DNA of 64,000 bases from Gigaspora margarita (GCA_009809945.1 WTPW01002229.1:1-64000), one strand, 5' to 3'; shown: positions 33,097 through 44,394, counted from the first letter of the stretch. Program-made: numbers and translations. The notes: generated by a model not told the origin, from the letters alone.

Positions 33097-33257
33097 CAGT
33101 ATTTAAAATTCAAAAAAAAAATTACATGCACAAATGCAATTTGTGCATCTTTTTTTAAAAAATTTACTTGTACACTTAAGAGATTTTTAAAAATCTAAAA
33201 AAATCCAAAAAAAATTCATGCACATGTGCATCTTATGCATGCAAATTTTAAACACTG
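33097..33257. mobile_element. hAT-like MITE, CAGTRTTTAAA family, 161 bp
   Basis: Ends CAGTATTTAAAATTC and the inverse of CAGTGTTTAAAATTTGC, flanked by an exact 8-bp GATCTACT (33089-33096, 33258-33265). Inserted in the mariner-like transposase gene. Probably related to 49387-49545. Confidence 0.85.
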
Positions 33258-34244
33258 GATCTACTGTAATGTTAGAGTTTCGAACAACTTCAGGAACATC
33301 ATCCCAACCATCCGAATTTGCTCGTTTTCTCCCTTTGGATGATAGTGGTTTGATTGATGGATCCCATATTACAATAGAATTGGAAATAACTTTACCATAA
33401 AGCTTGTTAGTCTTACCATTTCGCATTACTACAATGGCGCCAAAGATAACAATTAGAGGACCACGCCCTTGTGAGTATACAATTCCATGATTTGGAACCC
33501 AAGTGCAATTTGTAGTATGATGAAGGTAACAGTATAATTCGTCTAAGAAAACTTCTGGCCTTGTTGGAACATTATTTTTTCCTTCCAAATTTTTGAACCT
33601 ACGCCGCAAATAGCAGCTACAAAAGGCAACATTTGCCGGCGACTCATGCAAGATATTTCTTCGTTCACCATAGCCGTAATAGTAACCTAAGGTATGGAGT
33701 AGACGTAGTAACTGCCACTTGGAAAAGTTATGACCACTTTCTTCAAGTTCTTTCGTAATATATGCGTTGAAAGTGGGGAACCAGATGCATTTGCAGACAT
33801 AATAAAGGTGCGAATAAGCTCAGGTACACTTATGTCTTTCGGTCTACCCAGTTTTTTTTGTGCCGGAAGTTCTTGATTTTTTTTTGTTTTGTTTAGCAAC
33901 AACACGCACAACTATCGTTTCCCCAACACCAAGTGCCAGGGCAACCTTCTTGTGTAATGATATGTGCTGATGGTGAGTTGGTGGTTGTTAAGCCTTTAAA
34001 AAGTATTGGTGTACATTAAAAATCATCTTTCGTTCATTGCTAGTTAACGGGCTTTAATCTCTATTAAAGTCATCCATCAGAAAAAAAATTGACTTGTTTT
34101 TGCCAAAAATTTAAAGTTTGGAACTATTCTTACCTTATATATTATTTGTACGTTCATGTGACTTGATTGGAACGTTTTTGATCAGGGGCAAAAATTAGGT
34201 ACCAATTTTCGTGTATCTACATTTTTGCACCGGCCTATATGTAT

Positions 34245-35215
34245 TTTTGATTGCTNAACAAATTTTCTTAGAGCACTTTGTTAGAATCAATTAGTAAAAT
34301 TTTGTGAATTATAGAATTTTTTAGTATTTTTATTAATAAAATTATATAAAATATTATAATTCTCAAAATTTTACTAACTGATTCTAACAAAGTGCTCAAG
34401 AAAACTTGTTCAGCACATAAAAATACATTTTCTGGCATATTTACTTTTATATTTCTTGAAAATTTAAGAGAAGATGCTTAATTTTGGATTTTTTGATCAA
34501 AAAATTCAAAATTAAGCAATTTCTCTTAAATTTTCAAGAAATATAAAAGTAAATATGCTGAAATAATGTATTTTTATGTGCTAAACAAGTTTTCTTAGAG
34601 CACAATGTTAGAATCAATTAGTAAAATTTTGAGAATTATAATATTTTATAAATTTTATTAATAAAAATACTAAAAAATTCTATGATTCACAAATTTTACT
34701 AATTGATTCTAACAAAGTGCTCTAAGAAAACTTGTTCAGCACATAAAAATACATTATTTTGGCATATTTACTTTTATATTTCTTGAAAATTTAAGAAAAG
34801 ATGCTTAATTTTGAAATTTTTGATCAAAAAATCCAAAATTAAGCATCTTCTCTTAAATTTTTAAGAAATATAAAAGTAAATATGCTGAAATAATGTATTT
34901 TTATGTGCTAAACAAGTTTTCTTAGAGCACAATGTTAGAATCAATTAGTAAAATTTTGAGAATTATAATATTTTATAAATTTTATTAATAAAAATACTAA
35001 AAAATTCTATGATTCACAAATTTTACTAATTGATTCTAACAAAGTGCTCTAAGAAAACTTGTTCAGCACATAAAAATACATTATTTTGGCATATTTACTT
35101 TTATATTTCTTGAAAATTTAAGAAAAGATGCTTAATTTTGAAATTTTTGATCAAAAAATCCAAAATTAAGCATCTTAAATTTTTATAAATTATAGTAGTA
35201 CAAAAAAATGAGATA
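34245..35215. repeat. Hairpin array 3, with a 327-bp recent duplication
   Basis: Three A-type palindromes (opening TGTATTTTTATGTGCTAAAC AAG, TTTTCTTAGAGCAC) alternate with B-type palindromes centred on TTTTTTGATCAAAAAA. The unit starting at 34561 recurs at 34888; the first about 290 bp look identical by eye, which implies very recent tandem duplication or an assembly effect. Confidence 0.75.
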
Positions 35216-35602
35216 GCTTATTTTTGGGTATAATTCTTGCAAAATGTAGGTAATTTGCTAAAAATAAAATATAACATGCATAAAATTGCTGTAATTTGCC
35301 AAAATGCTTTATATAATCTTTTTTAAAATTAATCTTAATTTGCTAAAACTTAAATTTGGACCTCAGACCAAATTTTCTGCAATTTGCTAAAAAAAAAATA
35401 TGATATATATCAGAGATGTCTGGGTCCTGTACCTGGGTATATATTAATCTTCAAGGCTGTTAGACTAATACAGCACCCAGGTACTAATTTATGGGGGTAC
35501 TATTTAATGGGGTACTTCGTAGTGCGCTATATGGTACTATAAAGTTTATATGTAATAATCTAACTTTTAGCAAATTTATTTGATTTTAGGGGTAGCAAAA
35601 AC

Positions 35603-35717
35603 TAGGGTTGTTAATGGAGTATTCCAGACATTAATAAAACATATAACCCACTTCTGGAGTGCTCCGGAGTGGGTTATATATTTTACTATTGACTGGAGTG
35701 CTCCATTAACAACTCTA
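35603..35717. mobile_element. hAT-like MITE, 115 bp
   Basis: Ends TAGGGTTGTTAATGGAG and the inverse of TAGAGTTGTTAATGGAG, flanked by an exact 8-bp GCAAAAAC (35595-35602, 35718-35725). It sits in the right arm of pair Y; the left arm (31335-31345) shows the empty site. Confidence 0.9.
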
Positions 35718-38700
35718 GCAAAAACGTCTAAATTCATGCAGATTAGTTATGACCTATATGAGAGATATTTGGGGTCCTGGATATAATAAAATAGGAACCC
35801 CTTCCATTCTAAAAAATTATGTAATTTTTTGCACTTCTCTAACATAAAAGTAAAGTAAAAAAATGCTTTTTCAAAAATATTATAATAACTAAAAATTGTG
35901 ACTAGAAATTACTTTTTTTTTAGCAAAAAAATTTCTTGTAAAATTTTACTATATAGGAGGATATCAATAGAAAAGAAACAAATTTTTTCTAAATAAAAGT
36001 TTCAACTTTAAGTTAAAATAACTTAACTACTTAATCAAATTTAATAAAAATTTTTTATTTTAATTTTATATAGTTATAGAATTAAAACACAAAAAATTTA
36101 GTAATTCATAATTCATCTGGGAACTAATGAAAAATTATATGATTTTTAGTAATTTTTACTATTAAATTTCACCTCTTTTAAAATTTGGTATTTCCTTAAG
36201 AACAAATTAATTTTATACTAAGTAAATCTCTCTTAGAGGGCATCATAAATAACATTATGTACCCCTACATAGTAGCTCTTGACCCCTTTTAGATTATATA
36301 AAAAATTTTTTAAAAATCCGTATATTTATATATAAAATTTTACAAAAACTTGGATATATAATGACCCAGTGATCCAATCTCAATGATTTTGGTACCATTC
36401 GATTCTTCTCTTTGAGACGAATCCAATGGTACTGAAATCATTTCAATTGGATTACTGGATCAAGAGTTATTTACAAAAAACTATTAATTTTTTAGTAATT
36501 TTATAAAAAAACATAATAACTAATAGTATTTGTTTAATAAAAATGATCCAATAATTCAAATAAATGATTTTAGAACCATTCAAATTCTCTCCTTGAGACA
36601 ATTTGAATGGTACCAAAATCATCCAATTTGAACATCTGGATCAAGTTTTAGACAAATTTTTATAAAAAAATTGTGTTATATTTTTTTGATCCCCTTCTAT
36701 TTATTGGAAGAGATATTATATTTTGGAGGACCTCCTCTCAAACATAACATTATTTATGGATGCCCTCTTATATGCATAATAAATATTGTTGAGAAAAAAA
36801 ATATGAGCATAATAGTAGTTAAAATATCAAAATCAACCTAGTGAATCATGAGATATAGATATATATTTTTTTTTTATGTCAAAGTTTCTGCTCTGGGGAA
36901 AGGTTTTTATTTAAGCAAACGGATCAAGAGAGCCTCTTTGGGCACTCGATATTTGTTACATTGATGAGGATACAACTAGCTACACATACAACTTTTGGTT
37001 GTCTAATTTAAGTAGTCCACTCTAAGGTTCTACACTAGTTGCCATACCTGCAACCCAACTAGGAGCTGCCTATTCAAACCTTCTGGTCCTTGCATCGCCT
37101 ATTAATCTTATTTGTATTACTGGTGCAATTCTCCATTAAATTAGTTAGTCAAGATTAGTCCTAGATGCTTACAGAATCCCTTTAGAACTAGTTTATCCTC
37201 GCAAAACACTTGGTAGAGCAGTTCTTGTTCCACATAGATATTACCTATACTTCAGTAACTTATGCATTTACTGAGATGGACTACTTGCAGTTCAGGGATT
37301 AGCCTTATCACGAAATATATTAAGTAGATATATATCGATTTATAACGCATAATCGATTTATATCGATTAAAATTAAATGTTATATATCGATTAAATTGTT
37401 ATAAATCGATATATATCAAAAATCGATTAATAACGAAAAATAGGTAAGTAATTGATGTTAATCAAATTATCGATTATCATCAAACTAATCAAAATCGCTA
37501 CATATCGATCATTATGTTATTAATTGATAATTAGCATTATACTTTTGAACAATTTTTACCCCCTCTCTCTTTTACTCCTCTTTTTCTTTTACTCCTTTTT
37601 TTATTTTTAATATTTCGAATACTTTCAAAATATTTTAGGATGATCTGTAACCTGCATCAGCAAATTTAATGAAGCGAAATATTTCAAAATAATTTATGGC
37701 CCGTAAAAAAAGCTGTAATATTATGTAATATATTCGAAATATTGCGAAATATAATAATTACATAATATTTCATAAGATTTATTCAAAAATATTTTGAAAC
37801 CTTTCGATTTTTTTTGTAAAAGTTTTTATTTATCCTATGTATTACAAGATTAGATCTTCTATATTTATTTTTATTTACATCACTAACTTCTACTCATTTA
37901 GTAGCGACACTTTTGATTCTTTAATCCCNATTTACTATTCNATTTTTTTTGTAACATATAANATAAATAAAATATTTATATACTGTATGTGTATTACAAG
38001 ATTAGATCTTTTATTTTCATAACTTCTACCTATTTTTTTCGTTTAGTAGCGACGCTTTTGATTTTCTTTACTTTTAGTTTTTTTTCTGATTTACTAACTT
38101 TATTTTCAAATTAGGCTTCGAAATATTATTTTTTTTTTAGCTATATAGTAACTAACTAATTCTTCTCTTTTCTTTCGCAAGCGTGGGTTTTCTTCTCTTT
38201 TCTTCACAAGCATGGTCTTCGTCGAATATAAATTAAAGAGATGTATGGCTTGGGTAATTACACGGCTAGAACTGGAAACTGTTTTAAAGATCAGTACCAG
38301 CTCTTTTTTTTTTATTCACCTCTTTGGTATAAACTAACTTTCTTTTTTTTATGTAGATTTGAGCTTCGCCGGGGTATAAAATGATGCCGTATATTGGAGA
38401 GGAACTGAAAGACAAGTGCTGAACATATCCGCTTAGTTTTTTTTTTTTTTTTTTCATTCGTAACTAATGTTTTTTCTTATTTTATAGCTTGTCCTTTCAC
38501 CGGAGAAAGCAAAATAACACTATATAGTGTGGAACTGGTAACTCTAGTTAAAGAGGCAAGTGTTGTCTCAATTATTTTTTTTTTCCTTTTGACTCATGTT
38601 TTTGCCTTGCAGATTTGTTCTTTGCTTGTATAAGCGAAATGGTGCGCGGAATGTTGATTGAACTGGGAATTGCAAATTGAAGCTGAGAAGGCAATTTAGG

Positions 38701-38888
38701 CTTAGAAGAAACTTGGGAACTGTCTATTGGTAAGTATTAGTTCCCAGTTTCTTGACTTCATGTTCTTTTTTTTTTTTCTAATTACTAATACTTTCTTTCG
38801 CCTGAGAACGTGAATTGACGCCATGGAATATAAATTAACGCTAGGAAGAATAATTTGGACGTAAAAGGAACTTGATATCTTCCTACTA

Positions 38889-38952
38889 GTAAGTACTAGT
38901 TTTTGGTTTCTGGTTTCATGCTCAATTCTTGTTACTAACACTTTTTCTTTAG
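38889..38952 (+). other. Predicted 64-nt intron-like unit
   Basis: Starts GTAAGTACTAG, contains TTACTAACA at 38932-38940 (branch-site consensus) and ends CTTTTTCTTTAG. The order and spacing are those of a short fungal intron. No transcript evidence is available here. Confidence 0.45.
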
Positions 38953-39224
38953 CTTTCGCTAGAACATGAATTGACGTCGGGGAACGTGAATTGACACCAG
39001 GAAACATGAATTGCCGTCGGGAAGAATTTTTTAGACTTGGAAGAAACCTGAGACTGGTAGCAATATGCACCAGTATCTGGTTTTTCATTTATATTTGTTT
39101 TCCTTTGTGTTTTTTTTTGCTTTTCTTCTTACTACTATAACTCTTTCTTTAGGTTCACCAGAAAACATGAATTGAAACCGGGAACGGCAATTTAGACCTA
39201 GAAGGAACTTGGGATCTCTCTATA

Positions 39225-39290
39225 GTAAGTACTAGTCTTTTGGTTTTCTTATTCCAAGCTCAATTTTCGTTACTANTATTTTTCTTTTAG
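39225..39290 (+). other. Predicted 66-nt intron-like unit
   Basis: Starts GTAAGTACTAG, has GTTACTANTATTT before TTTCTTTTAG (one N falls within the branch-site-like motif). Same layout as 38889-38952. Confidence 0.4.
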
Positions 39291-41275
39291 CTTTTGCCAA
39301 AAAATATGAATTAACGTCAATTGANACTNGGAAGANCGATCTGGATTTGGAAGAAACTTGAGACTGGTTTAACAATAAGTACTAGTTTCCGGTTTCTCTT
39401 TTTTGTTTATTTTGTTTTATGTTTATTTTGCTTTGTTTTGTTTTTTTTTTCTCTTATTAACATATTATTTTAGTTTTTGTTGGAAAATATTAATTAAGAC
39501 CGGGGACNATAATATGACTTGGTGGTTCTTATAATACAACAAAGAGGTCGAATAGCTTCGATTATGAAGTCATGTAATAGTAATTGACGNCAAAGGAANG
39601 AATAAAATAGTAATTAGTAATCAGTAGGCGGGGTTGTAGAAATTTTATGCAGTATATGTAATTTATGCAAANGAAGAATTTTAATAAAAAATTTTTTAAA
39701 NAAAAGTTTATTTAATTATTTGTAATCATGTTTTGTATCATTTCACGTTTTGTAAATAGTATTGTTATTCGTGATTTTTAATCTGATATCTATCGATTAT
39801 TACCGATTATTATCGATTACTATCTTAATCGTTAGTCCTTGTCATGGGGGATTTAAATCAATTACTATTCAATAATGATAAAAATTGATAGTAATCCCCG
39901 TGCAAATTTTGGTGATGCTAAACTGCTACTATTACCTACTTTTACCCTTGCAAGGTTCACTCCGATCTCAGTATCTACTATTACCATCCTACCAGTCCTT
40001 ACACTGGATTCACAAACTTCCAAACCAGTTGGCCTGAAAGGATCGGTTAGCCAGGCTTTAGAATGTCTTTATAGTTTCCCTTTCCTTGGTACCTACTGCC
40101 AGAATGTAGGTCCTTTTTCTCTGGTATAACTTTGGTAGCCAGGTTGGTGGACCCCTTCTTCGAGAGTCTTGTTGTCTGATTCACTAGCTTTAGCTTCTGA
40201 TTTTCTGGTTCTGATAGCACTATTAAAGATCTTTGTTACCTCCTTACTCAGGGCTTGCCAAATGGGTTTCCATTTCTCTAGTTCCTTGGATTTTTGTGCT
40301 CCCAAAAGCTTCTATTCGAGATAGTGTACCAAGGGCTACAGGTAATGTACCCAACTGATCGATAAGAAACAGTACCGGAACACAGGTCTATTTTTCAAAG
40401 CATTACTAGTGGGATTTGAACCCTAGACCTGCCACTTGGGGTGACAACTTACCAACTTTCCTAAGTCACCACACCCTTTGATATAAATATATTTGTTCTT
40501 ATGACTATATGATATAAACAAAGAAATAAACAAAATAGTTAAAAACAAAAATGGCCATATCTCATGATCTGCTAGACCAATTTCAATATTTCAACTACTA
40601 TTATGCTCATAATTTCTTTCTCTACAATGTTTGTTATGTATACAAAAGAGATTTGCTTAGTATGAAGTAGATTTATTCTTAAAGAAATGCTAGATTTCAA
40701 AAAAAGAAAAAATTATATAGTAAATATATCCTTGTAGTTTACTATTTTTTTACTAGTTTCCAAACAGATCACAAATTAAATTTAATTTAATAGTTGTTAA
40801 GATATTTTAATTTAAGGGTTAATTAATTTGTAGCTATGGTTATAGTAACCGTATCTAATCAGACCATATCAAATTCAAAGATCAGGGGTAATATTACATA
40901 TTTGAAAAAAATCAAAACAAATATTCATTTGCCAAAAATTGCTTTTAACTCAAAATTTTTATAAACTACTTTTTGGGTTCCAACAAAAAAAATTTTTTGT
41001 AAATTTTAATAAAACTATACCTTTTTTTTAATTCTTAGCTTTATACTAACTTTAATCTTAATTATACTTTGCTATGATCATTGAATATGATTTTTTGTAT
41101 AATATTGATCATGTGTTATCTGGTAATATTATTTATGGTTATAAAATTTATTTGTAATCTACAGTTACAAAACAATTAATCCTTAATTTAAAATTTTAAA
41201 AAAAGTTACTAAAATAATTTGTTTCTTTTCTATTGATGTCCCTCCATATATATACCTCTAGCACTCTTCTAGTAC

Positions 41276-42421
41276 TAGTATTTCACAGATCTGATCTGAA
41301 TATCTGGATCTGATTCGGATCTAGTAGTCAGATCGGATCCAGATCCATGATTTATAGGATCCACCAACATTCGAATCCATATTAAGGATCTGATCTGAAA
41401 GATCTGTTGGATCCGTTCACGCTAATTGGCTATATTTAATAGATTCTGATTTGTTAATTTAGTAATTGTACCTGCATGAGAGTCACCTGAGTAATCCTTT
41501 TTGTGGTCAATTCTTCTCGCTACATCTGATCATTTGTCTCGCAAAATTTCCTGAAATCTGTTTCATAGGAGGACTTTCGTCTGATTGGCTGATGCAAATC
41601 AATTACCCAGGTAATTTTTTTAGAACATAATGTTCTGAAGCCATTTATAGTTTTAAATAAACGTTAGTATTCACTGTTCAAAAGAATCCAAAAAGAATCT
41701 GTCTTCTTACTGACTTTACTTAGAAGACAAAATATATGACCGTTTATTGGCCGTGAGAAATTATACTGTAAGTGAAAGTAACTGGAAATGTGTTTTTCGT
41801 CTAAGACTGTTTTATTATATTAGATTTAAACAAACATTTATTGCAACTATTTAATTTAAACAAGTACAAGCTCTTTATTAACAGAAGTTCTGGGTTTAAT
41901 ATTTTAGTTGCTTCTTTTAGTTTGTTTGGGTTTGTCAACCATAAATTAAAGTGTTGGCTTATGTCTTGTAGATTCTTTAATGAATTTGAGTTGATTAGTA
42001 ATAAATATTACATTTATCCCACTTTATGCATATCTATCAACTTTCTAAACATTTGCAAAAAATTTTTTTGTATGTATTTATTAATTGTAAGCTTCTTTAT
42101 ATAAAGTCTTGTTTTTTAATAGTATTAAAACCGATAAATGTTTTTAAAATTATTTTGATTGGTTAATTATCATGGATAATCACAGGTAGATCTACAAAAA
42201 TTAACCAATAATATGAATGTCTTCCTATGATGAGTGACCCAGAGTAATTACACATAATGTCAACCAATCATATACTGTCAGTTGTGTAACTATATCAGAT
42301 CCAGATCCAGATTCGAATCTTTAGAGTCGAATCCAGATCTGAATATGGATCCGATTCGATTTGTCAGATCGGACCCAGATCTTTAAAAATATTTGTCCAA
42401 TTCGATCCGTGTGGAACACTA
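41276..42421. mobile_element. hAT-like element, 1146 bp, rich in GGATCTGATC motifs
   Basis: Ends TAGTATTTCACAGATCTG and the inverse of TAGTGTTCCACACGGATCG, flanked by TCTAGTAC/TCTAGCAC (7 of 8). Both subterminal regions are packed with GGATCYGATC/AGATCCAGATC repeats, a pattern expected of hAT transposase binding sites. The middle (41500-42280) is less repetitive; an 87-codon open frame at 41841-42104 is not recognisable. Confidence 0.75.
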
Positions 42422-42779
42422 TCTAGCACTAACCTTTTCTCTAACTATACTCTAACTCTAATAATAATAATTGCATATATTTATGTTTGTTTTGATTGTA
42501 TATTATACTAAAGATAGTAAATGATTTTAAATAACCCAAATGACTCAAATACAAATGATCAGTTATTGGTCATTTCACAGCTCAAATAATTTAAAATAGT
42601 TATTTAATCTATTTAATTAATGATCCAAAAATTTAGCTAATCAAAATTAATTATTATTCTCTGTAAAATAAAATATCATTAAATGCTATTTAATAAAAAT
42701 TATTATACATAATAAATAACTAATGAGCCAAATAAACAGTTATTATTTAATAAATAATTGCTTTTTGTATTTTGGCTAA

Positions 42780-42950
42780 GGGGCATGCCATTTATCATGT
42801 GATTTTTACTACTGTATAAATATATAGTTAGTGATAGTGATCATATCTATATATTATATTAATAAATTAAAATTAGATAAAGTGATCATACTATACATGG
42901 ATAGGAGTGGCTACTAAGTAAAAAATATCATATAATAAATGGCATGCCTC
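42780..42950. mobile_element. TAA-TSD MITE of the GGGGCATGCC family, copy 2
   Basis: Ends GGGGCATGCCATTTATCATG and the inverse of GAGGCATGCCATTTATTATA, flanked by TAA (42777-42779, 42951-42953). At 171 bp it is the compact form of the family. Confidence 0.85.
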
Positions 42951-43249
42951 TAAATAACTAGGTCATTTTTTGTAAAGTAACATTCCAATTGAATTATAAA
43001 ATCAGGTATAAAGTAATTAAAAAAAACAGTAAACAAAAAATGATATATTTACTTTTTTTAAAAAAAAGTTTGTAAATAATAGTTTACTAATTACAAAATA
43101 ATTTTGAATTTACAAATAGCATATTAATTAATATAAATTGAAAATTAATGTGAATATATATATTATTTATAATAGAATTTATAAGTATCCCTTTTAACTT
43201 CTTAAATTAAAATTTATAGCTTTAAAACTTTTACTATAAATACTGTATA

Positions 43250-44340
43250 TGTCTGAAAATAAGCTACATCTAAAATAAGCTACCCTCTGATTTTTTTCAA
43301 AAATCTTAAAAAACCCGTTAGCAGTTGCTATATATAAAAGTCTAAATTTTACCAAATAAACCTCAAAAGTGCTATTAAGTAAACTTGTTCAGGACATCAA
43401 AATACGCCTAAGTAAAAATTTGGTGTCATTCATTGAGAAAATAAATAAGGTGCAGATTTGCACAAATCTGCGACCCTGGAAAATTTTAACAAATTTTGCA
43501 ATAACTTGTGATCCAGCAGTCCAAACTTAATGATTTTGGGACCATTCGATTCGTATCGATGAGCCGGATTGAATAGTACCAAAATTGTTGAATTCTAATT
43601 ACTAGAACACAAGAAAATTCCATCTGAGTAAATTTTATAAACATCGAATGATCTTGTCAACCAGTGGTCCAAATTTAATAATTTTGGTACCATTCGATTC
43701 CTCTTGATAAGATGGTTCGAACAATACCAGAAACGTCAAAATTGGATTATTGGTTAACAAGTTATTCGCAAAAAATGATTTGCGACACAGTTCTGCGCAG
43801 AAATTTAAATTTCTTTTTTTTAAATTTCTGCGCAAAACTGCGCCGCAAATCATTTTTTGTGAATAACTTGTTAACCAGTAATTCAATTTTGACGTTTTTG
43901 GTACCATTCAAACTGTCTCATCAAGAGGAATCGAATGGTAGCAAAATTATTAAATTTGACTACTGGTTGGCAAGATCATTTGATGTTTATAAAATTTACT
44001 CAGATAGGATTTTCTTATATTCTAGTGATTGGAATTCAATGATTTTGGTACTATTCGATCTGGCTCATTGATACGAATCAAATGGTACCAAAATCATTAA
44101 GTTTGGACTGCTAGATCACAAGTTATTGCAAAATTTGTTAAAATTTTTTAGAGTCGCAGATTTGTGCAGATTTGTGACTTATTTATTTTCCCGATGTTTA
44201 GACAACCTTTTATTAGTACGTTTTTCAATTTTTTCAAAAAACTTTATATTTGAAAATAAGCTACCCCACATTTTTTTGTGTAATTCTTTGGCCAAAAAAG
44301 GTAGCATATTTTCGGATACATACGGTAGTACTTTATAAAT
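43250..44340. repeat. AATAAGCTACC foldback invaded by a second foldback
   Basis: The outer arms (43255-43430 and 44190-44335) match the uninterrupted copy at 53465-53775: GAAAATAAGCTAC, CTCTGATTTTTTTCAAAAAT, AAGTAAACTTGTTCAGG, then TTTTTCAAAAAACTTTATA and CCAAAAAAGGTAGC. A palindrome of about 750 bp (about 43435-44190) fills the middle: GCAGATTTGCACAAATCTGC ends, GATTTTGGTACCATTCGAT repeats and centre near 43815. Confidence 0.65.
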
Positions 44341-44394
44341 AGAGGTAAGTCTGTAGAAAAGAGACAAATTTATCTGATAAATTTGTTCCTTCTA

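Larger units (their letters stand above)
31614..33911 (-). pseudogene. Tc1/mariner-like (DDE) transposase, broken and interrupted
   Basis: Read from 33911 down: an N-terminal part with KKLGRPKDISVPELIR; then RPEVFLDELYCYLHHTTN (first acidic residue; FLDE) and GRGPLIVIFGAIVV; after a 161-bp insertion, FTFEIFEDLFEKLC and IHMDGARYHKRR (second aspartate); after an 885-bp insertion, HCELQPIEGVWSIVKDE (glutamate), ending EIEELSD and TAA at 31614-31616. There is one frameshift near 33660-33690, an in-frame TAG at 32907-32909 and a TAA at the second insertion junction. The second D and the E would be about 80 residues apart, far more than the 34 typical of Tc1/mariner. Assignment rests on the TIRs, TA target and motif order. 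Confidence 0.8.
31454..34237. mobile_element. Tc1/mariner-like transposon, 2.8 kb with insertions, TA target
   Basis: Ends TGGTCCGGTGCAAAAATGTA and the inverse TAGGCCGGTGCAAAAATGTA, continuing GATACAC, flanked by TA (31452-31453, 34238-34239). It carries a minus-strand transposase pseudogene. Two elements have inserted into it directly (31876-32760 and 33097-33257), and a further one (32425-32721) lies inside the first. Without them it would be about 1.7 kb. Confidence 0.85.
28297..35776. repeat. Composite region with interleaved inverted arms
   Basis: Pair X: AGAACCCTGGACATCTCTGA at 28297 and its inverse ending GGGTCCT at 35427. Pair Y: AGGACCCCGAACATCTCTCA at 31271 and its inverse ending GGGGTCCT at 35776. 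Pair Z: the GTACCC-rich segments 31033-31270 and 35428-35556. The order is X-left, Z, Y-left, X-right, Z, Y-right, which is not simple nesting. GGATATAA lies directly left of 28297 and directly right of 35776. Confidence 0.55.
38155..39480 (+). repeat. Tandem array of exon/intron-like units (about eight)
   Basis: Units of about 150-220 bp. Each has a G-rich exon-like part (TTCGCYRGAACATGAATTGA, CGTCGGGGAACGTGAATTGA, TTGGAAGAAACTTGAGACTG) and a T-rich intron-like part. Several intron-like parts carry GTAAGTAYTAG, then TTACTAAC or a close variant, then a polypyrimidine run ending in TTTAG. Best cases: 38889-38952 (64 nt) and 39225-39290 (66 nt). The exon-like parts are not open in any consistent frame, so a protein is unlikely. 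It could be a repeat-derived non-coding transcript or a dead duplicated gene. Confidence 0.55.
37317..39900. repeat. Insert in SINE copy B: ATCGAT palindromes and tandem units
   Basis: 37325-37510 and 39770-39895 contain ATCGATTTATATCGATT-type palindromes. 37600-37830 has TTTCGAAATATTTC repeats and GATCTGTAACCTGCATCAGC, matching the arms of the palindrome at 44395-48553. 37835-37925 and 37990-38075 are a tandem duplication starting GTATTACAAGATTAGATCTT. The exon/intron-like array follows at 38155. Scattered Ns. Exact ends were not determined. Confidence 0.5.
36865..40479 (-). mobile_element. Family-2 SINE, copy B, split by a 2.6-kb insertion
   Basis: In reverse, the head at 40479-40390 reads GGTGACTTAGGAAAGTTGG ... 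AGGGTTCAAATCCCACTAG, with a perfect box B (GGTTCAAATCC), and the tail ends GAAACTTTGACATAAAAAAA near 36885. The body is collinear with copy A (21298-22561): 39905-40479 equals its 5' half and 36885-37316 its 3' half. The flanks GATATAGATATAT (36852) and GATATAAATATAT (40480) look like a TSD with one mismatch. Confidence 0.75.
35950..41250. repeat. Arms of a foldback split by a SINE
   Basis: Left-arm segments (ATATCAATAGAAAAGAAACA at 35970 on; AATAAATATTGTTGAGAAA; AGCATAATAGTAGTTAAAAT) pair with right-arm segments at about 41210-41240 and 40555-40690. 36360-36670 includes two GTCTC dyads (36404-36420, 36585-36600) and the repeat shared with 15560-15785. The centre was the insertion site of the family-2 SINE copy B. 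Confidence 0.5.

Noticed and set aside
38702-39088. 128-codon minus-strand frame
   Set aside because: It crosses the exon/intron-like array units antisense and changes frame between units; repeated peptides follow the DNA repeat only.
41841-42104. 87-codon open frame inside an hAT-like element
   Set aside because: No hAT motif or other recognisable feature; AT-rich chance frame is as likely.
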